A DNA stretch of 64,000 bases from Margaritifera margaritifera (lineage: Eukaryota > Mollusca > Bivalvia > Unionida > Margaritiferidae). The position numbers were made by a program, and so were the translations under genes. The stretch lies in contig JAQPZY010000761.1 in assembly GCA_029931535.1 (NCBI GenBank), positions 310,001 to 374,000 of the forward strand, written 5' to 3'. Below are positions 12,938 to 25,866 of this stretch, one piece after another. The notes beneath the pieces are model-generated. The model did not search any database, had not been told where the DNA came from, and saw nothing but the letters and a program-made list of their open reading frames with translations. Position 1 is the stretch's first letter. Every line of letters begins with the position of its first letter.

Positions 12938-14149
12938 AAAACACATATTTAATGAATATTTATAAATAACTGTTATATATTCTTTAAAGACTGACCATAA
13001 TATAAGTTAACATTTTGAATATAGATTAACTAGATCATCAACTATCCATTTTGTGTTTCAGCTTAACAAAAAATCGTAATGTTCTACACATTACAGAACA
13101 GTATTCATTCCACTTTTGATTTTGGCAAGCTGGTTATTTTGGCATCTCCTTTGATTATAATTGATGGATTTGTCTTTTGTTTTCCAACAAAAATCCACGC
13201 CAGTTAATTGTTTAAACCCTGAAGCTGGCTTGGGTAAGGAGGGAATTTTGTACGAAGACAATGCCTGTGCCCCTTTGTTACACAACAGTAATCCTTTTAT
13301 TGCCTTCAGGACATAATATTAGCATGAGTACCGTAGCAGAGTAAAATGTACTTATTCAAGACTGCTTAAATCAAAGCAAACTACCATTGTGTTATTATTG
13401 CAATTATTTTCAAAGCATTATTTCTGATACTTCTTTATTGTATTTTTAAGATGTTACTGAAGTTTGGTGCAGTGGTGCTTCTGCTTCGAAACCATGAGAT
13501 GTACTTCATTCAGCGCAAGTTAAAATCTTCATTGTACATGTGGTGATGCCATGATGTAAACAAGGTCACTGTAAATGCAAGATGCATGAAACACTATTAT
13601 TGTTGTTTTAATACTGGTACCACATTTTAACGAGTTAGGTATTTAAAATTTGAAGGCAGATTATGTAATTACTAGTGACTTTCGCCAATTTTTATGCAAT
13701 CATACATAAACTAACAATAGAAAACAAGAGCAAAATTGGGAAAAGTTACTGTTAATATGCTCAAATTCAATGCTTGTCATCATCCGATGAAATCATATAT
13801 AAATACATTTGAAATAGGTGGAAATTACACGAAAACAGAGGAAAATTAAATATATTTATTGAATTTTCAAACAAATTATATTAATTCATAAACTTTCCAT
13901 CTAATAATTCATAATGTTAGTTCCTTAACAGTCACAATTTTTTTGTTTGTTTTTAAATAACGTTATGATTGATAAAATACGCCATGCGATCAGTAGAAAC
14001 AAAATGTCTAAGGTGTCCCAAGACTTATAGTACATGAAAAAATTGCTATAATTTAGTGTCCCAACATCTATAGGTCATAAAAAAAATTAGTTTTGAAAAT
14101 AATTAAGGGTCTCCCAAGACTTATAGTGTCCCAAGACTTACCGTCATTA
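12340..14149. mobile_element. TA-flanked element with 21-bp perfect inverted repeats (mariner/Tc1 type)
   Basis: The first and last 21 bases are perfect inverted complements (TAATGACGGTAAGTCTTGGG plus one base), bounded by TA as expected for Tc1/mariner insertions. Subterminal motifs are also mirrored: GTGTCCCAACAT-TATA at about 12390 and again at about 14058, and TCTCCCAAGACTTATAG-GTCCCAAGACTTA near the right end is a tandem of the terminal motif. No intact transposase ORF lies within the 1.8 kb, and a (TA)n microsatellite occupies 12892-12932. Probably a non-autonomous or internally replaced copy. Confidence 0.75.
12892..12932. repeat. (TA)n microsatellite
   Basis: About 20 uninterrupted TA units. 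Confidence 0.95.
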
Positions 14150-17039
14150 GGGTACTTAGGTGTTACAGATGGAAACAGGCCCAAGCTACACTGTGTTGTG
14201 TTGTGGGGTGGTAGACTTTGATCTACATCCAATTTTGGACTTAAGACATTCTGGTGTCCATTAGGGAATTTGTTAAATATACAAACGATAATTGACAACT
14301 TGGTCAGGTACACTCCACTCATGCCTCTGGAATCAATCCACACATGGCGAGAGTAGTACAACCAGATCTGAATTACACCTCCTAACTTAATCTCACTTGA
14401 CTACACTCAACTGAACCCTACACCAGAACAAGTGTGATATGGTCATTCCACTTTGTGTATATTTTAAGTGGTCAAGTACTAATGTCTGTCTCAGTGTACA
14501 GTACTCACCATGACTTCAACAAGAGAAACAGGTCACGATCAGTGCTTTATCCAGAATCCCCCACTAAATTTAATGAATTCCTCCTTAAAATTTAGAAAGC
14601 ACACAAAAATCATGCACAGTTGATTTGCCATCAGTGTAATGAAAAGTGTAACATTCATTCATTAATATTACCCAGCTTAATCTGATCATATAAGCGCCTG
14701 AATTCTAGATCAATCATCATCATCAAGTGTTTTTGCAAGTGAGTAATGAGATGCTTTATTGATTATGTAGTTATTTCAAACATTTTATAAAGTGCATTTG
14801 GCATGTTTGTACAATGGCAAACATGCAATTTACGGTGTTTGGTAGTAATGTCTCTACTGTTACATTCAATTCTAATGCATACAATGTAGCAGCATTGTCA
14901 CAACACACAATCGCTGCAACTGTACTAAAAATGAAGATAAACTGTAAGATTGATCTTCATCCATTAAAGGTTGTTTTTTTTAAACACACACATGTTGAAA
15001 CATACTATATGGGGTCTATTCATAGTCACTGTTCTCATAAAAAAACTGCCCCCATCCCCCAAAAATGTTAAATCCCCCCCCACCTTACGATTCTTTTCTG
15101 CATAAATTAGCCATATTTTCAAGATAACCAATCTCGAAAAGATTATTAAAAAGGTACTCCAAGAGATTTCAATACACACTGTGTATAACATCACAGTTTT
15201 CTGCGTGTAAATGTGGATCCATTCTAGTGATATTATTGTTGATTCAACAAAACTAGATTTTTTTTCCTCTCAAAAAGGTAGATATTTATTGCAAGAAATA
15301 CCAGCATCAAAACTTACATTGTTTAACGATTTTTGAGTGTTCGATCAGTACAATATTGATGCTTTGATTCCACTTTGACAATTTCATGCTTCAATTGAAA
15401 TACAATGAAAACACAAGAGACATGAATGGCACATCATACTCCCACCACATGTTGAATATTCCTCTATGTAAACGATTTTTCTTCTTTCAGACAGCGACCT
15501 CAAGTCCTTGACCACCGACCTTTTGGCTTAAAAAAAATCAAACAAGGTCCATGCTAGGAGACAATTTGGGCAAAATAGCCACTCTTGAGTATGTCATTTC
15601 ACCTAAACAAGCCCAAAAAGTGAAGTTCACTTAGCCTTGCATTGATTTCATGTCATTCCCTTACCTCCTTTTATTTTTGTACAATGCAAAGTAAACGTCG
15701 ATTTTTGTGTCAATTTTGCTTTGAAAGTGAAAAGTGGAAAGTCAGAAAAAGAATTTGTATGCTCTGTAGTCAATGTTATTGTTAATTTGAATGCTAGAAA
15801 TGACATTGCTATCTACAGAACTTCCACCAATAATGTACCAACGATCCTGTAACAAATGAGTACGGTACTAAATTTTATTTTTGCAGCCCAATCAGAAGCA
15901 CACTATGACTCAGTGGACATATCTAGGTCCAGTACTAATAAAATTATTCATTTTATTCAATATTTCATCTTATATACATACCGGTATGTAAAGGACTTCT
16001 ACTATGAAAAATGTTGCTATTTTAAACTATAACCTAACCAACTTGTCTTATATTATACAACAACTGGCAAAGCAAAGAATGAAAAGTTTTAAATTTTTAT
16101 AAACTTTTAAAAGTATTTCATCAGTATTTTAATCATCTGCCAAGAAAATATGCAAATACAGAAGTTTACAGTGATTATTCTGAACATTATAAATTTTTAA
16201 CTTTCCACATTCACAATTCCCTACTTTCATCAACTTCGCCCTGTTCTGGTTGGAGAGAGAGCAGTAATTGCACCCAAATATACGAGTCCAGCATGGATCC
16301 AATAGGCTTCTTCACAAACTCTGATGAAGGTACATGGTCAATACCTGAACATTTTGTGCAGAAACCATTTTTCTCCTTTCAGTTAGTGACCATGACAGTG
16401 ACTTTTGACACCGATGTCCAGTTGCTTAAAGTATGTGCTGGTCAAAACCTTTGATCGTCATGTTTGGCGAATACAAGGATTTCAGGCTCTCTCATACACA
16501 CAAACAATACTTAGAGACTTCTTTAAAAATATACCCTCAACAGAAGACCAAACCAAAACTTAAACTGAACAGTATTTACAAAAATTGTACCTTGTCCTAT
16601 GACAAAGGCCTTTTAAGAAGAGCATCTGACCGATGTAAGTGTATTGAATATAAAAAGAGATAAAGTACATTTTGATTATTTAAAGAGTTGCACAATTGAT
16701 AAATCTGATACAGACCATAAACAAGATACATGTACCTAATAAAATTTATTATTATTCAGGCCTTCAATACTGTTATCATATATATTCTTCATTGTTGTGA
16801 ATATGTTTCAGTTTCAGGACAAATTTCCAAGATCTATTTTATTAGTTTATCATTTATCTCTGCAGTTTTGTAAGTTTGTAACAACTACCTACACAGCCTT
16901 GCACAGTTTAGATATATTCCTTGTTAAAATTGGCGAGGCAGTCTAACATGACAGGGCTGAACACAATTTTTTTCTCAATAACTTGTCCAGGGCAAAAAAT
17001 TTCAGAAAATTCACTTTTCCACTTGTCCCAAAATTTCAA

Positions 17040-17767
17040 TCACTTGAATAGACTCAATGAGATGTATGCACTATAATCCAAAGAAAGAACAAAAGAACTA
17101 CATGTACAACTGAACAAGGTCTCTTGCCTGGAATCTGTTCTTATAATTAGCACCAAGTTCAACACCATTCTTCTCCTGGAGTGCACACGGCATTTCCATA
17201 TAAAAAAAAATGGTTTTCCACAACAGGCTACGGCATAGCCTATGTTAAAGAGAGCTCTCAATTTTTTTATTTCATTCTCATTTAGTTTTAAAATGGCCTT
17301 TCCAAGTGAAGTGTCTGCAACTCTAACTTCAAGAATGTTTGCACATGCTGGCTAGTGTCATGGATAAACAGTACCTTGTGTGGTCCAGAATTGTCAAGAG
17401 ACTTGTATATCCTGAATTTGTCAGTTTCAATGACAAATACACTGGTTGAATTTCCAACCTGTGCCAGTCAAAGATATTGTTTGCAATTACTGCTAAACAT
17501 CTTTCCTTCTGAGTCACTGAATTCAGGACATGGGCAATTATCTTTCTAATGTGGCTGAAAATGTATCTGTCTCTCGACTGTGTCATCTTTTACAAATTTG
17601 TCCGCAACAGACTCTGGCTTGTGTCTCCTTGGAGAAGTAGTTACCTCAGACTCAGTGGCAGCCTTATGTTTTATACTTCCACTTTCATGTATATTGTCCT
17701 TCTCTGAATCTTCCTTATAACCTTCCTTATGAAAATAATTTTGTAAACTCATCTGATCCACATACAA
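17040..17767 (-). pseudogene. ZNF862/KIAA1586-like (hAT-derived) pseudogene, downstream part
   Basis: On the minus strand, about 17340-17090 encodes, across two frames, TSLGKAILKLNENEIKKLRA, LFNIGYAVACCGKPF and, after a run of nine A on the plus strand (T on the coding strand), CALQEKNGVELGANYKNRFQ. The last motif resembles the conserved block of KIAA1586/ZNF862-type proteins (TTF-type zinc finger plus hAT-like domain). The frame change at the homopolymer and a stop soon after show decay. 17767-17550 is open in one frame (starting MYVDQMSLQNYF) and may be part of the same gene. The family assignment comes from motif memory, not a search. Confidence 0.55.
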
Positions 17768-18112
17768 CTTCTAAAGTAATCATAACACATAAATAATTTA
17801 ATTATAAACACAGACAGCTCCTTAATTAGTGTAACTGCAATATCACACATGGAATTTGATCTTCTGTATAACTGATTAAAATTGTGCTTTTCATTAATTT
17901 AATTGCACTGATTCGCTTGATTGCAATCAATGGGTAAGCCGCTCATGAGTATCTGGGTTGAGTAAACACAATACAACAAGACCATTTAAAATACTCCCAA
18001 CTGATCATAATGGCTTTTGTTTTGTTCTAAGTGTTCTGATTGGCCAATAATTTGGTTGCTTTGCCCAATATGCAGTCAAGCAGTAAAATAATGCGTGCAC
18101 ACACAACCGTTA

Positions 18113-19677
18113 CAGGGCTTTAAAATTTTGATAAAAGTCAGCTTGACCAGGGCAAGTTGATTGGAAAATTGAACTTTCCCTTGGAAGATCTGCGCTTGCC
18201 CCAAAATATGACAACAAAATATCACAATTAAACTAAAAAAATAAAGTATAGAATGTTATAAGGAAACCACATTATATTTATTTTACAATTATAGAACTTT
18301 CTTCTTCTTGTTATTTTTGTTTGCACCTTAAAACAATATGTCAGTAAGTAAAGTTATCAAAAAAGATATATGTAAATAGTAAATGTAGATAGATTTGTAG
18401 GAACGAAAGAAAGGGTTATAATGCAGACATGGTTACAAGTGCAAAGACAAACATATATATGCATTAAAATTGATAGATAAATGGATGGATAGATAAAGGT
18501 TTTGGAAATGGCTAGATTTTTATGATAGAGTGATGTTTAGGTAAAAGACTTTAAACTGAAAAATTAAAAATCCAAGAACAGATTAGAGTTAACTTAATTT
18601 TAATCATGTTGTAATATATCCTAACATTTTTTTTATCTACGTTTCCACTTAAAGTTTAATAACTGATCATGCAGATTTTAGTATCCAATCCAGTAAGAAA
18701 ACAAGGTAAAACTGAGTCCCTCACTGAAATATTCCAATGTCAATGAATTCACTGTTTTTTTCTGGGGAGTGCTGTGTCCACTCGCTTGTCTGCTTCTGCT
18801 TCCACATCATCCAAATTTCACCTTTAAATTGAAGATATGCATCTAAAAAATCTTTAAGAAGCCAACTTTAGAGAATGATTTGTGAAGACTTATTTGATTC
18901 ATTTAATTCTTTTCCAAAAGTAAGTATTTATCATTCATCTGTAATAATCATGTAAACAACAGATGATGAACACTGCTTGTGGGTGCTAGATTTTCAGGTG
19001 GCTAATTGTTAGAGACGAGTGCCTTTTATTTCCAAACACACATGAGAAAGAAATCTCACAGGTTATATTATTAACCATTATCACCTAGTCACCTTGAAAT
19101 TGGCAACATGCATGAAAACAATCTTTGACACACTGACAGTTCAGGGCCGGCAATCTTGGCACATTCAAGCTCACAAAATGTACATGGTTAGGTCAGGACA
19201 TGAAGGTTGGTTAATCCCCTATACGTACAAATATTACGATTAAAATATAACTGATCAGTTAAAATATAAATATTTTTTTCCTATTTGTCAAAACGTGCTT
19301 TAAATAGTACATTCACATTATCATGTCTGCATGAAAAAATGCTAGTCTGACCTTGCCACTGACCATAAGGAAATGACAGACTGTCAGTATATCGTGTGAA
19401 ATAAAGGAATGATATATGAAAGAAACTGCAGGCAGTTATATATTTGAAGAATGTGGTACATACATGTATAAACTAAAAATAACGGTGCTGACATATGTAC
19501 TGTGGCAAGTTCACCGAGTATAAAACTTGCAGAACATAAAGCATTACAAACTGAGCACAACATCTCTCTCTCAATGTTTTGGACTTGCCCATGGGCAAGT
19601 ACCTTGGAAATATAAGCTTGCCCGAGAAAAATCTGAGCTTGTCTCAGGAGTCAGGCAAGTGGATTTGTAATGCCCTG
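18113..19677 (+). mobile_element. CTTGCCC-rich element, copy B
   Basis: Begins CAGGGCTTTAAAA and ends TTTGTAATGCCCTG, giving inverted hAT-like termini (CAGGGC.../...GCCCTG). Homologous to copy A at 8605-9709 along most of its length, but longer, with an extra A/T-rich segment at about 18290-18780. It lies between the two recognisable halves of the ZNF862-like pseudogene, which suggests it inserted into that gene. No coding capacity seen. Confidence 0.6.
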
Positions 19678-19879
19678 AGTTATCAATGACAACTTAAGGT
19701 AGGTGCAGTATATCACTGGATGTGAATGAATTAACTCAGGGTTCTCAATAGATTCCAAAACTGACGAGTCATCTGACGCTTGACACCAAAATCTCAAGAG
19801 TCACAATGAAAATCTCAGGAGTCAAACTGAAATCTCAAGAGTCATTTGTTTTTGACAGTCATGGGTTTGTTCATTATTC

Positions 19880-20482
19880 ATGGTGCACATTGATGTTTCA
19901 GATTTCTTGTCCCATGTTGAATAAAGAGAAACACTTGTACAATATTTTGTAAGAGACAGACAAGCTGACAATGCGACTGACATGTCATTACTGATTTTTG
20001 TACAAGTGTTCCTCCTTCACCACTAAAGAAAGGTGTCCTGAACTGTGTGATCTTTGACTCTTTACCCTCTATAATAGAGCTGTCAACCTGTTCTTCTATC
20101 ACATGAGCTACAGTCTGGTGATTTGTCTTTGCCTTGCAAGCTTCCACAATAATCTGATGGTCATGAGTTTCTGTCATGATGCCATAGGGCACTTTTTGAA
20201 GATTGGAACTGCCCTCCATGGCAAAAGGTTTTTTTTTCCAAGGTCCTTACATCACTCACATATCATCACTCCATTTCTATCTTTAAAAACATTTTTCACA
20301 TATGGAAATTCCTTTGCCCACTATTCCTTAAATCTTCTAACAACTTTAGGAGATTTACTCTCCTTCTCCTCAGAGCCGACAAAAACTTTCTGTTTCTTTG
20401 GAGTCTGAGGATCACAAAATTCATCACTGGCAGGTCGTTTCTGTGACTGAGAGAGAAGAGCAAATGCACTTCTTTACGCCAT
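19880..20482 (-). pseudogene. ZNF862/KIAA1586-like (hAT-derived) pseudogene, N-terminal zinc-finger part
   Basis: Minus-strand reading from 20482: an ATG followed at once by a stop, then LLSQSQKRPASDEFCDPQTP, a KKQKVF basic patch, and RRFKE-stop-WAKEFPYVKN, DRNGVMICE-stop-CKDLGKKN. This is the layout of the TTF-type/BED-like zinc finger that opens ZNF862/KIAA1586-type proteins (a W-x2-EFP motif, a C-x2-C pair, GKKNPF, then spaced histidines). In-frame stops are at 20323-20321 and 20254-20252, and a T-run frameshift lies near 20230. A 113-codon open stretch (20219-19878) follows. It is a dead copy, probably itself transposon-derived. Confidence 0.6.
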
Positions 20483-20569
20483 TGTGATTTATAAGTTTAG
20501 ATGTATTCACTGACTGTATTGTCCAGTAAATTTGTACTGAGTGATACATTAATTAAAACACCAGTCTTT

Positions 20570-20965
20570 AAACATATTGCCGATTGAAGCGAATCAATCG
20601 GCAATAAAACACAATTAAAGTTTGTCCACTTACCTTTGATGACTGGCTTTGCGAGCGGCCTTATGTTTCGCAGTTTTGTCTGAGTAGAATTTGATGCGTA
20701 ATCAAACAACCACAGATAACTGATCAAAGTTAATCCAATCAAGTCATAACTGATTCTGAATTTGTAAATGTTTTGTTGAATGAAGCAAATTAAACGCAAA
20801 TAAAACACGATTAAAGTTTGTCCACTTACCTTTGAGAACTGACTTCGCGTGCCACCTTATGTTCCACAGTTTTGTCTAATTGATTATAATTTGATGGGCA
20901 TTCAAACATATGCTGATATTTGATCAAAAGTTAATCCATTTAAGTTATAATTGTTTCCCTCTTTC
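20570..20965 (-). repeat. Two ~200-bp direct units with exon/donor-like segments
   Basis: 20570-20765 and 20766-20965 are diverged direct duplicates. Each contains ACA-TTAAAGTTTGTCCACT followed by TACCTTTGA; on the minus strand this is an open segment (DKTAKHKAARKAS in one unit, DKTVEHKVAREVS in the other) ending at a GTAAGT donor-like site. They lie just upstream of the ZNF862-like pseudogene and may be remnants of its 5' exon, duplicated. Confidence 0.45.
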
Positions 20966-21924
20966 TCTAACTATCATAAATGTCAAAGATAATCTCAAAA
21001 CAATCAAACCTTAATTCGATTATGCACACCTAAGCATGACATCAGTGACCTGTTAGCTTTGCACAGTTCATATTAATTTTACATAGGTGCGATATTATTG
21101 GCCGATAAGATGTAAACAGTAGTCGAGCAAATGTCAATCACTGTCACATACAGTGAATTTGTTATGGACAGCGTATGCTCAGTAGGAAATTAAGATGGAG
21201 GTGAATCAAGGGTAATTAAGAGTGATGCTCCAGTCCACATCTACGTTCATCATTAAAATGCACATGTTGGAATTTCCACGCATCAGAAATGGGACAAATT
21301 TAAATTCCATGCATCAAAACCCAAGGGTACACATCTATTAAAAACCCTGTAAATGAAGGTAGATTCAAGCATTCAATACGCCCTGAGGGCATGAATAGCC
21401 AGATAAGGGTAAATAAAACTATTAGGCCAACAACAAAAAAATGTGTGGTTCTAGTTACCTGACTGACACGAAAATATCGTGAAAAAAACGTGATTTTTTT
21501 TTCATTTATATAAAAAAAGTCAACAATCAAAGAGACATAACAATGATCAAAGTTAAATTCAGGATGCTAATCATGCTTGTTTTCTTTTTTATGCTTAATT
21601 TAAATCAGTCCAGACAAAAACAAAAACAAAGTCTGTTTTTCAATGTAACCAGAACCATACATTTTTTTATTTGGTCTTAAAGCATGAAAATTAGTGCTTA
21701 CCCAGCTTGTTTTCAAATGGGAAAAGAGCACTTGTCCTGGTCTAGTGCCCTGGAAAGTGTAACTTGTCTAACTTCAAAAATTAATTGTCCACGATGCAGG
21801 GCTTTTGGATTTGTTCAGCTCTGCAAGTGATTAATGTACTCTATGAAGTCTGCCACCCAGTGAGGTTTCGAGACCCACTGTGGGCTTGGGGATGTCGAAT
21901 AGACCTGATGCACCCTCCTGCATG

Positions 21925-22080
21925 TTATAAAAGGCTACTAATGGAGGTAGAAGTCACAGTGGCTCAGTGGTTAGTATGCCGAACTTTTGACCTAAAGGGT
22001 GCAGATTAAAATCCTACCATTAGATCAGACTGGATCAGCTACTGTGATGCGTTGCTGTGTCATAAAACACCAAATCAACA
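21925..22080 (+). mobile_element. tRNA-derived SINE relic
   Basis: Contains GTGGCTCAGTGGTTAG, matching a polymerase III A box, and about 40 bases on a degenerate B-box region (GCAGATTAAAATCCTACC), followed by TGTGATGCGTTGCTGTGTC as in the conserved central part of animal tRNA-derived SINEs. A possibly related 5' flank (CCCTCCTGCATGTTATAAAA) precedes it. The B box has lost its GTTCGA core, so it is not a functional tRNA or SINE. Confidence 0.55.
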
Positions 22081-22566
22081 CCGAGATTGTGAAATGTTGA
22101 TCAGTGCTCAAAGAAATTTTTGTTTACACACGCCCAGGGCTGGTGACTTTAAAATAATCACAAGTCCTGACTCATTAATTCCACAAGCCCTGGCTTGAAT
22201 ACCATTTGCCCAAACAGACCCTATTATTTTTTACTATTATTTGTCACACAACTTTGCAATTGCTGTACTTTAAATATGAAAAGAAATAAATAAAATCACA
22301 TTTTTTGGCTGGTCTCTCATTTTTATCTCACCTCTGCCAAAGGACAGCCGATTTTTAATCAAAGACTCAAAAGATATCATGGACCACCTTTGATCCCTTT
22401 AATACTTATAACACCTCAAAAAACATCCCACATTTGGCTTAAACTCTTCAGATTACAACTATAAGGCACTGGTAATCAATTAACAGCTGATTGTGTACAC
22501 ATGTTAGCCCTAATCTGATTACTCAGTCACGCATCATTGCACCAACTGTTAGCAGGAACAATTCCG

Positions 22567-22785
22567 GTCCCCAGTAGACTGGTTCTGGGTGGTTTCTGTA
22601 ATGCACGGATAGAATGCATACAAATATCGGGGGGGGGGGAATCTTTATGTTTTCATTGTTTTTGGTTGGTTTTTTTAATGTTAAGTTTCAAAAGCGGAAG
22701 ATTTCAACTATAAAATGGTATGTGCGGTAAATGGCCGTAAAACTGTGTTTTTTTCCTACCACCAGTAGAATTACATGTATGTCAA
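22567..22785 (+). repeat. Dispersed repeat, copy 2 (copy 1 at 4113-4313)
   Basis: Same ordered blocks as copy 1, including GGTCCCCAGTA-ACTGGTTCTGG and CAAAAGCGGAAGATTTCAACT. The copies differ by scattered substitutions and by a G9 run at 22630-22638 here. Confidence 0.7.
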
Positions 22786-22836
22786 AGCCTAGTGGGCACT
22801 AATTATAGCCAACCAAGGCAATCTGTTGCCCTTTCA

Positions 22837-23045
22837 TAGGTCACATGCTTCGCTTTGTACACAAAGTTTACAGCTTTCGACAGAAGTACGGTAAATAGAC
22901 TATCTTCATAAGGGTAAGGGGCCTACATAGGGATAAATATTAATAATTTACTAACCTTTCAACAACTTCAAATTAAAATTAGACATTTCATCAATGTGAT
23001 AGAAGTTTTCTCAGGCAAATTTGATTTTTTTTCAGTGTCAATCAC
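22837..23045 (+). repeat. Dispersed repeat pair, copy 1
   Basis: Shares CATGCTTCGCTTTGTA-ACAAA, CAATCTTCATAAG-like, AATATTAATAATTTAC and TTCTTTCAGGCAAATTT-like blocks in the same order with 25388-25590. Function unknown. Confidence 0.55.
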
Positions 23046-24247
23046 ACTGCCACTTTGAATTCTGGTGAATGCTTGTGGTAGTAGATAGGTTGGCTGGAAA
23101 TAAACATAATTTGAACTGACAATTTGCCAAGATATTCCTAAATCAATAGCTTACACCTCAGAAATCCATTATACCCATACTAATGTCCATACCAGGCTGT
23201 CAGTAAATGGTGACTACGCAGTAGGCAGGAAATGACATGCGAGTCAGCACAGTCTTTTTGTTAGGTATTGCAAATCAACTGATAGGCATAAATACATCTA
23301 GCTGGCTCTGGATACATTTCAGAACACTTGGGCCAATGGGTTTATTATTTGGGCATATATGTAGGCAAAAGGGAAAGTTCTTTGGCCATTCAGTAGTAGT
23401 ATTCTGAAGTCCCATAGAAGAACTCAGGTGTATAATATGCAGAGATGTTCGTTAACAGAAACCCTAGATATAGGTGTAAACAGCATCATCTAATTTCGTA
23501 TCATTAGCTGTCCATGCCCGTTTCCATTTAAGCTCACCATTTGAATCAACTTTATGCAAGTAATCATGAAATTTCTGCTCATCCTTGAGCCAACATCGAG
23601 TGTCAACTCAGAATTTTAAGTTCACTACAAACATTTGATTTCACTTCTCCATCATGAACCATATATATGATACGAATCGTTTCGTGCATTAAGTATGCCT
23701 TTTCCTTGCTTCCCTTACTATCCATAATCACATTTGTATATGGTTAGAATAAACTACTGATTAATGCTATATATTGTAATGACAATAACTGCATAATAAT
23801 ATTTGAATTTGCAAGCATTTCAACTTTTTTATTCTACCTCCTGTACTTGATGATATAAAAGACATAATTAACATGATACAACAAAGCAGTCTACTTTTAA
23901 CCGATTACAACAATGCAACAAACACTTCTCCAACTCGCACATCAAAACCCGTTAGGCACTTAATTAGGTCATAATCATAATGGCAGTGCTCGCATGCACT
24001 GATGTGATGGTCGATTGACTCTTTTCACGTATGAATAGAGTCAGGCATATCACATTTATGATGAGTACAATGAAACCGAATGAATTTTTTTATTTTATGA
24101 GGATATTTTTATGTATCATACAGTCACAAAGGCAACTTTATTGCACCTACGATATAAATATAAGGGTCAGTGGCAACATGGCACAGCCTAGACAGAACAC
24201 TGCTTGTAACCCAGTGGCTTACCGTTTGACTTTGATATTTGGCAGAT

Positions 24248-24343
24248 GCTGAACTGGCTGAGTTGAACACTCTTGCAACTGAGATTGTGTATAATGCTGA
24301 ACTGGCTGAGTTGAACACTCTTGCAACTGAGATTGTGTATAAT
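24248..24343 (+). repeat. Perfect 48-bp tandem duplication
   Basis: Two identical 48-bp units, 24248-24295 and 24296-24343. The length is a multiple of three and both sit in one 98-codon open frame (ELAELNTLATEIVYNA twice), but no family is recognised and the frame lacks other support, so it is listed as a recent duplication and not as a gene. Confidence 0.8.
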
Positions 24344-25387
24344 GCTACGGGCACTGCTAAGCATACTCTACTGAGAGTAAGCACAACTTTTAAAACTGGA
24401 AGACTTAGTGAGAAAAATGTTTCATCCAACAATAACTTTCAGTTTTCTAAAGCAAACTTTAATAACAATATTGAAATTAATTTAAATGTTAACCAGGTCA
24501 ATGTGCACAATTTTCCTGAACAACTTCTTTTATAGAACTTACAAAGGGATTTCAACAAAGGTGAATAATAAAAATCCAATAACCCCTAGCAGTGCTCAAA
24601 GAATTTTTTATCAGACACAGGACCAGGGCAAGTTGCTTTTAAAAAATCACTTGCTCGGACTAAAAAATCCACATGCCTGACAGGGCCATATTTTTTTACT
24701 ATTATTTTGACACAATGTTAAAACTGCTATACTTTAAATAAAAAAATATAAGAATGCTTTAAGACTTAAGACTAACTAATTTTCTGTGTGCATTTGCCTC
24801 TCAAAATAGTGTACTTGAGAAATAAATTGTACGTGACCATGTCTACTAAAATTTTGATTTGATTTCATTAAAAGCAATGTTTTCTCCAGGTCCTGATGTA
24901 AACCAGTACTCAGCAGTTTCATCTTCTGAATGCTACAAAAAATCTTCATGCCTGTCAATCAAAGTTGAAAACAAAAATGAAATCAGAGAGGCACTGTATT
25001 ATTTTTTTTAAACAATCAGTACAAACATTATCTTCATGCTTTGTAATTAGTTTATATCATAGTACATTGTACTGTAGATGTGCCACAATTAAAGAAAACA
25101 CTCATTAGGTACGGTATATCAGTATTACTAAATGGATTAAAACACAATGTAATTATCTTAGTTTCTTTAGGGTCAAAAACACTGTATTGGAAGATTTTAC
25201 AAGTAGCTGATCCCCTAGCTTAACTTAATTGTCAAACAATTGCATAGATACCACTCGATATATTTAACCAGCGATGCAATGTCAAGTCAGCGTGAAATGG
25301 AACTGCTCATTTTTATTCATGCAGGACAAGTAAGCATTAATTATATAGGTAGCCAATGAAATATGAATAGAAATAGTACTGTGCCCC

Positions 25388-25590
25388 ATTCATTGATCAC
25401 GTGCTTCGCTTTGTAGACAAAATGTGTAGCTTTCTATACAATTAAGCAGACAATCTTCATAAGGCAGAGGGAGCTAAAAATGGAACCTCAACAGGGGTAT
25501 GAATATTAATAATTTACCACTGTCTTTCAAGAATTTCAATCCTGCATTTTGTCAGAATGCTCAAGGTTCTTTCAGGCAAATTTTATAACT
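25388..25590 (+). repeat. Dispersed repeat pair, copy 2
   Basis: Second copy of the repeat at 22837-23045, with the blocks CGTGCTTCGCTTTGTAGACA, GACAATCTTCATAAGG and GAATATTAATAATTTACC. It is followed by a short CTTGCCC-like remnant at about 25598-25675. Confidence 0.55.
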
Positions 25591-25866
25591 TATTTTACAA
25601 GCCCAAAGGGCAACTCACTCAGAAAACGGGAGGGACCCAATCTAAATTTAGAGCGGTCCCGGGCATCAGGCTATCTGCTTTTTGTTTTAGCTCTGGCCCT
25701 TGTCAAAATCCCTGAAAGGATCAGTTGTCGACTTTGGAGTAAAGTTTACAGATATGGACAAACACTGAAATATATCTTACAATAATGGCCAAAGGTTTTA
25801 CAAGGAAAATGCGTTGAACGAAAAACAAATTATAAGCTCCATAACATGCAACATCACTTCCATACA

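Noticed and set aside
21950..22025. Functional tRNA gene
   Set aside because: The A box is good but the B box is degenerate and no cloverleaf forms; kept as a SINE relic.
24239..24535. 98-codon frame with a duplicated 16-residue unit
   Set aside because: No ATG context, family or splice support; the duplication simply kept frame.
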